Of a stretch of 7,739 bases of DNA, positions 1 through 6,324 are shown piece by piece. The notes below the pieces were generated by a model. The model was not told where the DNA came from. It was given only the letters and a program-made list of their open reading frames with translations, and ran no database searches. Positions within the stretch are counted from its first letter, which is position 1, and each line of letters opens with the position of its first letter. Position numbers and translations under genes: made by a program. Source of the stretch: an uncultured Microbacterium sp. (GTDB lineage: Bacteria; Actinomycetota; Actinomycetes; Actinomycetales; Microbacteriaceae); NCBI GenBank assembly GCA_937988695.1, contig CALKHM010000246.1:1-7739 (forward strand). Direction: 5' to 3'.

Positions 1-358
1 GCGGTTGCGGCAGCCCCCGGTGGATGTCACGGATGGTCGTCGCCGCCGAGGTCCACGGATCGGCGCCGGCGGCGGAATCGACGGATGCCGCTCCCTGCAT
101 GGTGGCGGTGGGATCCAGTGCCGCGTGCGAGAGCCCGCCGAGGGCTGCGCGCACGGTGGCCGTGCGCGCAGCGTCCACGAGCGACGGCACCGCAGCCCCG
201 GCCATGGCGATGACGGCCGCCAGCACCACCACCACCAGCGAGACCGCCGGCGCGGTAGAGGCGGCACGCAGCGCGAGGCGCACGCTCCCCACACGCCGGC
301 CGCGGTCAGCCGCGGACGCGGGCCCGGGGGTCGCCCGCGGAAGGCCGATGCCCCTCAC
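1..358 (-). CDS. FtsX-type ABC transporter permease, N-terminal part (runs off left edge)
   Basis: The minus-strand frame starts at a GTG at 358-356 and stays open for 119 codons to the window edge, so the gene is partial. The GTG overlaps the stop of the upstream permease in a GTGA junction, which implies translational coupling in one operon. A GGGGG stretch lies about 6 nt upstream and could serve as a ribosome binding site. Residues 1-30 are rich in Pro, Arg and Ala and look cytoplasmic. One hydrophobic helix follows at about 38-58 (SLVVVVLAAVIAMAGAAV). Then comes a soluble stretch beginning PSLVDAARTATVRAAL, which I take as the start of the extracellular domain. A basic N-terminus, one helix and then a large outside domain is the FtsX/MacB-type layout. 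GTG codons 23 (292) and 26 (283) are alternative starts. The substrate cannot be read from the sequence. I am fairly sure it is a membrane permease and less sure of the exact start. Confidence 0.72.
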   Translation of the reverse strand, partial: MRGIGLPRATPGPASAADRGRRVGSVRLALRAASTAPAVSLVVVVLAAVIAMAGAAVPSLVDAARTATVRAALGGLSHAALDPTATMQGAASVDSAAGADPWTSAATTIRDIHRGLPQP

Positions 359-3045
359 ACGCCACCCCCGATCGACAGCGATGCCATGAGCGCGGGCCCC
401 AGCCACGCCGCGACGAGGATGCCGACGGCCGTTCCCCCCACCAGCGCGAACGCGGCTGTCGCGGTCAGCTCGATGACGGCCGCCACCCGCTGACGGGTCG
501 CGGTGAAGCCGAACGCGCGCAGCGGCACGGCCTGCGCGCGACGGGCGCGGACGAGGGCGACGGCGACGGCGACGAACGCGGCCGCCGCCAGCAGCGCGAC
601 GAGGCCGACGCCGGCGGTGACCAGCGCCAGCATCGGGTCGATCACGGCCGCCGTGCCGATCGTGGCGGCGGCGACCACCTGCACGGGACGGTCGGCGACC
701 TTCCGCAGCGCGCTGGAGATGGCGGCGACGTCTGTCGTGTGCGCCCAGAGCTCCCCGACGGCGGGCACCGAGCCGCCCTGCACGAGCGCACGACCGATCA
801 ACCCGTCAAGGTCGACAGCGACGGACGGGCCGGCGCCCGAGCCGGGCAGCCACCCGCGCACGGCCGTCACCGTCCCCTCGATCGGACGGGCCAGCGTGCC
901 CAGGTGCAGCGAGATCGGGTCGCCCGCGCGCAGCGCGAGGCTGCCGGCCAGAGAGTCCGTGATGACCACCGGGAGCGGCTTGTCCATCCCGGCCACGACG
1001 ACCACGCGAGCCCGCGGCGTCTGCCCGCCGACGGTGGCGGTCAGCGTCGTGCCGGTCGTCGCACCGCCGGTGCGCGTGATCACCTGCACGCTCGCACCGT
1101 CCAGTCCCGCATCGGGTCCGCCCAGCTCGACGGCCGCCAGCGCGTCGCCCGGCTCGACCGGGACGGTGAGCGGATGCTGCTTCCCGTCCACCCGCACGTG
1201 CCCTGCGGCCACCTGCCGGGCCGAGCCGGAGGCATCCACCAGCCAGGTTCGCACGGCGACGATCGCGCTCGGGTGCACCCCGCCGTCGACTCCGACGGCG
1301 ACGACGTCGAGCTCGAGGTCGCCGTCCAGAGCCAGCGGCGCGCCGCCCGCGATGCGCTGCGCAGGAAGGCCGGTGGCCCCGGCGAGCCGCTCGGCCGTGA
1401 GCGCGACGAGCCGGGTCTGCGTCTGCCCGACCGAGATCGGCGCGCGAAACGCGGCGAACACGTCAGCGCCGGACGCATCCACCCGCGCGGCCGACAACGG
1501 CCTCGACGAGCCGTCGACGATCGGCGACACGTCGTAGACGGCGCGCACGTCCGCACCGACTAAGTGCGCGACCTCCGCATGGGCGACCCGCTGGGCGCGG
1601 GTGTCGGTGACGGCGGCGAACGCGATCGATCCGGCCGCCACGGCGAGGCTGAGCACGCCAGCCACCACGACCGATGCCTGGCGTGCGATGCGACGCAGCG
1701 CGAGCACCGCGCCGGCACCGCGCGACCTGCGCACGAGGCGTTCTCCTCCGGCGGCTACCGGGCCGGCCAGCAGCGCGATCAGGAGTGCGCCGGTGATCAC
1801 CGCCCACGCCGGGGCGGTGGCGGCGGCGGCATCCGCTGTGCCGTCCGTGGCGAGCCCGACCGTCACGAGCTGCCACGATGCCAGGCCCGCGACGATGGCG
1901 ACGACGACCGCGGCTCCGGCCGTCGCGAACAGGCCGCGTCGGCTGACGTCGCCACGGACCTCCGGCGCGGCCGAGGCCGCGGTCGCGGCGACGGCCGTCA
2001 CCAGCACGACCGCGCCCAGCGCGACGACCCCGGCCACGGCGACCGCCGGGCCCGGTGCGCTGCCGGCGGCAAGGCCGATGCCGGCGGCGACGACCCCGGC
2101 GGCAGCCATGACCGCGACGTTCATGGCCGCGACCTCGGTCACCACGGCCCCGGCGGAGGCTCCGCGCGCGCGCAGCAGGTGGATGTCGGCTGCCAGGCCG
2201 CGCCCGAAGGCGCGGGCGAGCACGCCGAGCACGAGAGCCCCCATCACCGTCAGCAGGGCCACCGGCACGGCCAGGATGCCGCGGCCGACGGCCGCCGCTC
2301 CAGCGGCTCGGGCAAGAGTCTGATCCCACCCTCCGCTGGTGCGGATGCCCAGGCCCTGATCGAGGTCGTCGAGCGCGGCGGTCAGTCGTGTCAGACCCGC
2401 GCGATAGCCGGCGATCGCGTCGGCGGCTATCGGGCCGGCGGCGCTGACCGTCCACGAGGTGCGCGCGCTGTGGCCGTGCGCGGCCAGGAACGCGTCGGAG
2501 ACCAGCACGGGTCCGGCCGCGCCGTCGGCGGTGCCCGACGCGACCGCCGGGTGCCCCGCCCAGACCACGGCCGCGACGTCCTTCGCCCGCCACGTGCCGG
2601 TGACGGTGACCGGCGTGTCGTCGATGCGCGTGGGCGCGGCCGCGGCCGCGGGGGCGGCGACGGCGACCTGTGCGTCCCCGGCCGGCCATGAGCCGTCGAC
2701 GAGCGCTGCCTGCGACGCGATGTCGGGGTCGGCCAGCAGCAGCACGGGCCCGCGCGAGCCGGGCGCCGTCGCCCAGCGGGCGCGGTGCACGGTGACCGGC
2801 GCCGTACGGAACGCCTGGGTGACGGCGGCGGCGATCGTGGCGTCGTCGGCGGTGATCGGTGCGTCGACGACGACGCTCTGCTGCGCGGGGTCGGCGTCCG
2901 AGACGATCCGGGCAGTGCCGGTGTCGATCACGGTGGCAGACAGACTGGATGCTGCCCCGAGCGCGCCGCCGAGCACGGCGACCATCGTTGCCAGCACGGC
3001 GAGCTGACCGGCATGCTGCGCGGCTCGTCGTGCGGCGAACAGCAT
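355..3045 (-). CDS. Large FtsX-type ABC transporter permease (two extracellular domains)
   Basis: This is an 896-residue membrane protein if translation starts at the ATG at 3045. That start has a GGAGG 6 nt upstream, whereas the ATG at 3051 directly abuts GGAGG and is too close. Apparent helices are at about 14-36, 256-280, 302-328, 333-357, 372-397, 413-432, 455-479, 804-832 and 855-882. Two large soluble regions, about 40-250 and 481-800, would face outside. Basic loops with RG/FG signatures follow helix 2 (HLLRARGAS, about 289-297) and helix 8 (PLRAFGFTATRQR, about 841-853). These are typical of the cytoplasmic coupling segments of FtsX-domain permeases, which touch the ATPase. The duplicated layout matches the long DUF214/FtsX permeases that, with an ATPase, export molecules or transmit force rather than import nutrients. 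The protein ends soon after the ninth helix, where a tenth would be expected. The gene follows tag by 31 bp and overlaps the next permease gene, so the three are probably co-transcribed. The substrate is unknown. Confidence 0.88.
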   Translation of the reverse strand: MLFAARRAAQHAGQLAVLATMVAVLGGALGAASSLSATVIDTGTARIVSDADPAQQSVVVDAPITADDATIAAAVTQAFRTAPVTVHRARWATAPGSRGPVLLLADPDIASQAALVDGSWPAGDAQVAVAAPAAAAAPTRIDDTPVTVTGTWRAKDVAAVVWAGHPAVASGTADGAAGPVLVSDAFLAAHGHSARTSWTVSAAGPIAADAIAGYRAGLTRLTAALDDLDQGLGIRTSGGWDQTLARAAGAAAVGRGILAVPVALLTVMGALVLGVLARAFGRGLAADIHLLRARGASAGAVVTEVAAMNVAVMAAAGVVAAGIGLAAGSAPGPAVAVAGVVALGAVVLVTAVAATAASAAPEVRGDVSRRGLFATAGAAVVVAIVAGLASWQLVTVGLATDGTADAAAATAPAWAVITGALLIALLAGPVAAGGERLVRRSRGAGAVLALRRIARQASVVVAGVLSLAVAAGSIAFAAVTDTRAQRVAHAEVAHLVGADVRAVYDVSPIVDGSSRPLSAARVDASGADVFAAFRAPISVGQTQTRLVALTAERLAGATGLPAQRIAGGAPLALDGDLELDVVAVGVDGGVHPSAIVAVRTWLVDASGSARQVAAGHVRVDGKQHPLTVPVEPGDALAAVELGGPDAGLDGASVQVITRTGGATTGTTLTATVGGQTPRARVVVVAGMDKPLPVVITDSLAGSLALRAGDPISLHLGTLARPIEGTVTAVRGWLPGSGAGPSVAVDLDGLIGRALVQGGSVPAVGELWAHTTDVAAISSALRKVADRPVQVVAAATIGTAAVIDPMLALVTAGVGLVALLAAAAFVAVAVALVRARRAQAVPLRAFGFTATRQRVAAVIELTATAAFALVGGTAVGILVAAWLGPALMASLSIGGGV

Positions 3046-3051
3046 CCACAT

Positions 3052-3056
3052 CCTCC
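3052..3056 (-). promoter_or_regulatory. Ribosome binding site that fixes the large permease start
   Basis: The minus strand reads GGAGG, then ATG TGG ATG. The core abuts the first ATG (3051) but stands 6 nt from the second (3045), which is normal spacing. The second ATG is therefore the better start. Longer upstream readings of this frame would run into the tag gene. Confidence 0.8.
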
Positions 3057-3076
3057 GTCGGTGGCTCTGGCCCAGG

Positions 3077-3664
3077 TTAGCCTGCGCGCCAGCATCCTGC
3101 GAGATGGTCGTCGACCATCCCGGTCGACTGCATGAGTGCATACATCGTGGTCGGCCCGACGAACCGGAAACCGCAACGACGCAGCTGCGCGCTCATCGCC
3201 GTCGACTCCGCCGTGACCGCCGGCACGTCGGCGAACGCGCTCGGACGGGCACCGGCCGCGGGCGCGAACGACCACAGCAGCTCGTCGAGCTCGCCGTCGG
3301 CCATCCCGGCGACCAGACGTGCGTTGCCGATCACCGCCTCGATCTTCGCCCGGTTGCGGATGATGCCCGCGTCGGCGAGGAGTCGTGCCACATCGGCATC
3401 GCCGAAGGCGGCGACGGTCACCGGGTCGAAACCTGCGAACACCTCGCGAAAGCGCGGGCGCTTGCGCAGGATGGTGATCCAGCTGAGGCCCGCCTGGAAG
3501 CCTTCCAGCGACATCTTCTCGAACAGCGCCCGGTCGCCGTGCAGCGGCGTGCCCCATTCCTCGTCGTGATAGCGCCGATACTCGGCATCCGTCCCCGTCC
3601 ACGCACAGCGCACGCGGCCGTCGTCGCCGCATTGCAGGTCGGGATTGGACGTGTCGCTGGTCAC
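3077..3664 (-). CDS. tag: DNA-3-methyladenine glycosylase I (Tag)
   Basis: Tag removes 3-methyladenine from alkylated DNA by cutting the N-glycosidic bond, starting base excision repair in the cytoplasm. The 195-residue product aligns along its length with E. coli Tag as I remember it, at a constant offset of 16 residues in the N-terminal half. Known pocket residues of the E. coli enzyme (Tyr16, Glu38, Trp46) correspond to Tyr32, Glu54 and Trp62 in YHDEEWG and SLEGFQAGLSWITIL. The structural zinc ligands (Cys4, His17, His175, Cys179) correspond to Cys20, His33, His187 and Cys191. The segments DAGIIRNRAKIEAVIGNAR and RFVGPTTMYALMQ are also family hallmarks. The start is a GTG at 3664 with no clear ribosome binding site but with a TAGGCT hexamer at leaderless distance. 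The GTG at codon 18 would sit only two codons before Cys20 and is less likely. The gene lies 31 bp upstream of the permease and may share its transcript. Confidence 0.96.
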   Translation of the reverse strand: MTSDTSNPDLQCGDDGRVRCAWTGTDAEYRRYHDEEWGTPLHGDRALFEKMSLEGFQAGLSWITILRKRPRFREVFAGFDPVTVAAFGDADVARLLADAGIIRNRAKIEAVIGNARLVAGMADGELDELLWSFAPAAGARPSAFADVPAVTAESTAMSAQLRRCGFRFVGPTTMYALMQSTGMVDDHLAGCWRAG

Positions 3665-3670
3665 CGGGTC

Positions 3671-3676
3671 AGCCTA
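3671..3676 (-). promoter_or_regulatory. Candidate -10 element for a leaderless tag transcript
   Basis: On the minus strand TAGGCT is followed by six bases (GACCCG) and then the GTG start of tag. TANNNT is the usual actinobacterial -10 form, and this distance puts the transcription start on or next to the start codon. The lack of a ribosome binding site agrees with leaderless translation. No good -35 hexamer is seen. Confidence 0.5.
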
Positions 3677-3690
3677 TCCACCGCGGTGGA
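3677..3690. repeat. 14-bp perfect palindrome in the tag promoter
   Basis: TCCACCGCGGTGGA is a perfect 14-bp palindrome directly upstream of the candidate -10 of tag, where the -35/-10 spacer would be. A bound regulator there would block RNA polymerase. It does not resemble the actinobacterial LexA box (GAAC-N4-GTTC type). In GC-rich DNA a chance palindrome of this length is not rare, so its position is the main argument. Confidence 0.4.
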
Positions 3691-3736
3691 CACCGACCTC
3701 GGCCGCCCACGGGCACCGGCGCCCGGGCATGGAAGA

Positions 3737-3764
3737 GGGGGCCGCGGTCCCGACCACGGCCCCC
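3737..3764 (-). terminator. Strong hairpin, probable terminator of the acyl-CoA oxidase-like gene
   Basis: Two 12-nt arms (GGGGGCCGCGGT and ACCACGGCCCCC on the plus strand) pair with a single C/A mismatch around a 4-nt loop. On the minus strand the stem is followed by TCTTCC, a pyrimidine-rich but not uridine-pure tail. It lies about 170 nt past the stop of the flavoenzyme gene and upstream of the tag promoter, where a terminator is expected. The weak U-tract leaves its efficiency uncertain. Confidence 0.6.
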
Positions 3765-3801
3765 GTGAAGACATGCGTCCCGCACTCACCCGACGGCGGG
3801 A

Positions 3802-3826
3802 GCATCTCAGAGATGCCTTCATGAAG
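3802..3826. repeat. Two abutting short palindromes
   Basis: GCATCTC-A-GAGATGC (3802-3816, 7-bp arms around one base) is followed without a gap by CTTCATGAAG (3817-3826, perfect). They lie in the 3' non-coding region of the flavoenzyme gene, about 105 nt past its stop. They could be small RNA hairpins or protein sites. No function is assigned. Confidence 0.4.
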
Positions 3827-3930
3827 TAATGCCCGGACAGACCCTTTTCCTGACACTCGATCGATGATCGTTATCAAGCCGTGATCTGCGTCTCGTACGA
3901 CGCGCGCCCGAACGGCCGGTCCTGCCGATG

Positions 3931-6054
3931 TCATCTCTTCTGCTTGCGCAGCGTCTTCTCGCTCACCGGCTCCTGCCCCGAGGCCGCCAAGGCCGCATAG
4001 TACGCGCGCGCCTCGTCCTGCCGCTGCTGTTCGGCGCCCGAGGCGATGGGCGCGCGCACATGCTCCGGGGCGAAGCCGAACGCGTCGACGAGGTCCTGCG
4101 CGTGCGGACGCAGTCGTGCGCACAGCCGATCGATGTAGCGGGTGACCGATGCCGCGCGCTGGGCCGACAGCCTGCCGTTCATGAGATACCAGGCCAGGTG
4201 CTTCTCGATGAGCCACAGCCCGAACAGATCGCGCAGCCAGGTCAGCACCTGGCGGGTGCCAGCATCGTCGATCCCGGCCACGCCCTCGGCGAAGGCCTCC
4301 CACTGCAGCAGCTCGCCGTGGGCGCGCGCCGCCTCGATGAGCTCGGTCTGGTGCTCGTTGAACAGGGTCGCGGCATCCGCCGGCGACAGCTTCGCGGCGG
4401 GCCGCAGGGCGGTGGCGACGTCGGTCACCATCTGCTCGACACGGCCGGCCAGCAGCTCGTGCTGCTGCTCCGCACGCAGACCCAGCTCGACCGAGCGGGC
4501 CGTGGAGCCGAAGTCGGTCACGGCCTGTCCCAGCCGGCGCAGCCCGGCGCCGTGGAAGATCCTTCCCGCCGTCTGGCCGACGGCGTAGCGGGCCAGAGCC
4601 GCGGCATCCTTGTCGGTGAACTGGGCGGCGAAGTCGCTCAGCAGCCGCTTGCCCACCAGCTGCAGCAGGACGTTGTTGTCGCCCTCGAACGTGACGTACA
4701 CGTCGAGGTCGTGGTGCAGCCCGACCAGGCGGTTCTCGGCCATGAACCCGGCGCCGCCGCACGCCTCGCGACACTCCTGGATGCTCTCCAGCGCGTTCCA
4801 GGTCGACAGCGGCTTCAGTGCGGCCGCGAGAGTCTCCAGGTCTTCGCGCTCGTCGGGGGTGTCGCTGGCTCCGCTGAACACGCCGTCGAAGCGTCGCAGC
4901 AGCTGATCGTGGGCGAAGAACTGTGCATACGTCTGCGCGAGACGCGGCAGCAGGCGGCGCTGGTGCTTGCCGTAGTCCAGCAGCACGACCTCGTCGGTGC
5001 CGACACCCGAGTCGAACTGCCGGCGCTGATTCGCGTAGGTGATCGCGATGTACTCGGCCAGCGCGGCGCCCGTCGTCGACGCGCCGTCGAGCGACACGCG
5101 GCCCTGCACGAGCGCGCCGAGCATCGTGAAGAAGCGTCGGCCGGGGCTCGGGATGTCACTGGAGTAGACGCCTGCGGCATCCACGTCACCGTATCGATTC
5201 AGCAGGTTCCCTCGCGGGATGCGCACGTGGTCGAACGAGAGCCGGCCGTTGTCGATGCCGTTCAGCCCCCCCTTCACACCGTCGTCCTCGCTGGTCACGC
5301 CCGGCAGGTCATCGCCGTTCTCGTCGCGGATCGGCACGAAGAAGCAGTGCACGCCGTAGTTCACGCCGCCCGTGATCAGCTGCGCGAACACCGTGGCGGC
5401 CCGCCCGTGCCGGGCGGCATTGCCGAGGAACTCCTTCGTCGCCGCACGGAACGGCGTGTGGATGACGAACTCGTCGCCGTCGGGATCGTAGGTGGCCGTG
5501 GTGCCGATCGCGGCGACGTCCGATCCGTGCCCCATCTCGGTCATCGCGAACGCGCCGGGCAGCGTCAGGGTGCGCACGTCGTCGAGCCACCTGGCGTGGT
5601 GCTTCGCGGTACCCAGCTGCTGGATCGCCGAGCCGAACAGCCCCCACTGCACGCCTCCCTTAATCTGCATGCTGGGATCGGCGAGCACGAGCTCCTCGAA
5701 CGAGGCGAGGTTCGCGCCGTTGTCGTTCTGGCCGCCGTGCTCGACGGGGAACGCACGGCCGGCCGCTCCCGCCTCGACGAACCGGTGCAGCTGGCCGAGC
5801 ACGCGTTCGCGATGCTCCGCCATCGACTGGCCCGGGATCTGCCAGAACGCCTCGTCCTTGATCATCTCGCGCGCCTCGCGCCGCGCCTGCGCCCATGTGC
5901 CCAGCAGCAGCTCCGTCACGGCGGCCACGTCGATGCGCGGCTCGGATGCGTCGACCCGCCGCGCCTCATCGGCGCTGTGCGGGGCAGTGGGCGCGCCGCC
6001 GGCGGGGTGGCGCTTGTGGACGGAGGGCTTCTTCGTGCGGACGACGTCGACCAT
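3931..6054 (-). CDS. Acyl-CoA oxidase/dehydrogenase-family flavoprotein
   Basis: The 707-residue protein has the length and layout of acyl-CoA oxidases rather than the roughly 380-residue short dehydrogenases. An N-terminal helical part (about 40-160) is followed by a flavin-binding beta region opening with GAFAMTEMGHGSDV (about 167-180), the oxidase-type form of this motif. Two C-terminal helical parts follow (about 310-475 and 480-670). The catalytic base is probably Glu457 in VTFEGDNNVLLQLVGKRLL. CREACGGAGF (428-437) is the usual flavin-contact segment just before it. The expected reaction is FAD-dependent 2,3-desaturation of an acyl-CoA to the trans-2-enoyl-CoA, with electrons passed to oxygen or to electron-transfer flavoprotein; the sequence alone does not decide which. 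The first 30 residues are basic and Pro/His-rich and the C-terminus (EKTLRKQKR) is basic; both look like flexible tails. The ATG at 6054 has AAAGGTGA just upstream. No other beta-oxidation gene is nearby, so it appears monocistronic. Confidence 0.93.
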   Translation of the reverse strand: MVDVVRTKKPSVHKRHPAGGAPTAPHSADEARRVDASEPRIDVAAVTELLLGTWAQARREAREMIKDEAFWQIPGQSMAEHRERVLGQLHRFVEAGAAGRAFPVEHGGQNDNGANLASFEELVLADPSMQIKGGVQWGLFGSAIQQLGTAKHHARWLDDVRTLTLPGAFAMTEMGHGSDVAAIGTTATYDPDGDEFVIHTPFRAATKEFLGNAARHGRAATVFAQLITGGVNYGVHCFFVPIRDENGDDLPGVTSEDDGVKGGLNGIDNGRLSFDHVRIPRGNLLNRYGDVDAAGVYSSDIPSPGRRFFTMLGALVQGRVSLDGASTTGAALAEYIAITYANQRRQFDSGVGTDEVVLLDYGKHQRRLLPRLAQTYAQFFAHDQLLRRFDGVFSGASDTPDEREDLETLAAALKPLSTWNALESIQECREACGGAGFMAENRLVGLHHDLDVYVTFEGDNNVLLQLVGKRLLSDFAAQFTDKDAAALARYAVGQTAGRIFHGAGLRRLGQAVTDFGSTARSVELGLRAEQQHELLAGRVEQMVTDVATALRPAAKLSPADAATLFNEHQTELIEAARAHGELLQWEAFAEGVAGIDDAGTRQVLTWLRDLFGLWLIEKHLAWYLMNGRLSAQRAASVTRYIDRLCARLRPHAQDLVDAFGFAPEHVRAPIASGAEQQRQDEARAYYAALAASGQEPVSEKTLRKQKR

Positions 6055-6057
6055 GGG

Positions 6058-6065
6058 TCACCTTT
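6058..6065 (-). promoter_or_regulatory. Ribosome binding site of the acyl-CoA oxidase-like gene
   Basis: The minus strand reads AAAGGTGA, then CCC, then ATG (6054). The AGG core is 6 nt from the start codon, which supports this start. Confidence 0.7.
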
Positions 6066-6082
6066 CGCGGGGGTGTCGTCTT

Positions 6083-6111
6083 ACCGTAGAACCCCCACAA
6101 CAACACCCCAA
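6083..6111 (-). promoter_or_regulatory. Candidate promoter of the acyl-CoA oxidase-like gene
   Basis: On the minus strand TTGGGG (6111-6106) and TACGGT (6088-6083) are separated by exactly 17 bp. TACGGT fits the actinobacterial TANNNT -10 form and TTGGGG is a partial -35. Transcription would start about 20-25 nt before the ATG, leaving room for the ribosome binding site. The 52-bp inverted repeat begins 10 bp upstream of the -35. Confidence 0.45.
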
Positions 6112-6120
6112 GCCGGTTGA

Positions 6121-6172
6121 CGGATGCCACAATCTGGCGGCGCCGCGCCGCCGGCTCGGATTGTGGCATCCG
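6121..6172. repeat. 52-bp nested inverted repeat
   Basis: Perfect 14-bp arms CGGATGCCACAATC (6121-6134) and GATTGTGGCATCCG (6159-6172) enclose an inner hairpin, GGCGGCG-CCG-CGCCGCC (6136-6152). One unpaired base is left on one side and six on the other. Neither flanking gene is transcribed towards it from within the window, so a terminator role is unlikely. A paired operator or a repeat-family element is more plausible. The arm core GTGGCATCC recurs at 6185-6193. Confidence 0.85.
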
Positions 6173-6184
6173 CACACCCTGCCC

Positions 6185-6193
6185 GTGGCATCC
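6185..6193 (+). repeat. Third copy of the GTGGCATCC arm motif
   Basis: GTGGCATCC here repeats the right-arm core at 6163-6171 in the same orientation, exactly 22 bp apart, close to two helical turns. The inverted copy is GGATGCCAC at 6122-6130. Same-face spacing is what cooperative protein binding would use, but the contained hexamer GCATCC is common throughout this window, which weakens the case. Confidence 0.45.
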
Positions 6194-6202
6194 TCTCCCG
6201 CT

Positions 6203-6241
6203 CGCGTACCCGTACGCGCGCTCTGTTCGCAGAACAGCGCG
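6203..6241. repeat. Two abutting inverted repeats
   Basis: CGCGTAC-CC-GTACGCG (6203-6218) has perfect 7-bp arms around two bases. It is followed immediately by a second inverted repeat (6219-6241) with core CTGTTC-GCA-GAACAG, extendable to 10-bp arms with one mismatch. Both lie between the divergent promoters and resemble dimer-binding sites. The regulator is unknown. The second is GTTC...GAAC, the opposite order to an SOS box. Confidence 0.5.
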
Positions 6242-6324
6242 TATCTCGGACGGGTCGGCGGGATTCGTGCGAGGCACGCGCTGTCGTGCGCGGATGCTGC
6301 GGCGCATGATCGGCGATACTTGGA

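Larger units (their letters stand above)
3665..3930. other. Non-coding spacer between the flavoenzyme gene and tag
   Basis: These 266 bp lie between two co-directional minus-strand genes. They hold the tag promoter region (3665-3690), a strong hairpin (3737-3764), two abutting palindromes (3802-3816 and 3817-3826) and a CGATC-GAT-GATCG inverted repeat (3858-3870). The stretch from about 3800 to 3900 is visibly less GC-rich than the genes around it, with TTTT, TTATCA and CATGAAGTAAT segments. An 86-codon minus-strand frame crosses the spacer but has un-gene-like codon use and contains the hairpin. Confidence 0.7.

Noticed and set aside
340..358. Frameshift joining the two FtsX-type permeases into one protein
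   Set aside because: The sequence after the GTG has a basic, proline-rich start and its own first helix followed by an outside domain, which fits a new N-terminus. The GTGA overlap is a normal operon junction.
503..1563. Plus-strand frames opposite the large permease
   Set aside because: Their products are Thr/Ala/Ser/Pro/Arg-rich without domain signatures, the typical antisense shadow of a GC-rich gene.
1463..3049. 528-codon minus-strand frame inside the large permease
   Set aside because: It is almost entirely Arg, Gly, Ala and His, as expected from a shifted frame of Ala/Val-rich membrane protein codons.
3046..3141. Longer N-terminus for the large permease (starts at 3051 or 3141)
   Set aside because: The 3141 start overlaps the end of tag and adds polar residues. 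The 3051 ATG directly abuts GGAGG. The ATG at 3045 has correct spacing.
3674..3934. 86-codon minus-strand frame joined to the flavoenzyme stop by an ATGA overlap
   Set aside because: The overlap is tempting, but the codons include TTA, ATA, AAA, CTT, TCT and TTG, unlike the neighbours. The frame runs through the terminator-like hairpin and the tag promoter, and the product has no recognisable features.
3928..6120. Very long plus-strand open frame (730 codons) opposite the flavoenzyme gene
   Set aside because: Its translation is low-complexity and rich in Arg, Val, Gln, Gly and His, with no recognisable domain. The opposite strand encodes a clear acyl-CoA oxidase-type protein with conserved motifs. 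Long antisense frames are expected in GC-rich coding DNA.
6219..6241. SOS (LexA) box
   Set aside because: The dyad is GTTC...GAAC, the reverse of the GAAC...GTTC order and spacing of Gram-positive LexA sites.
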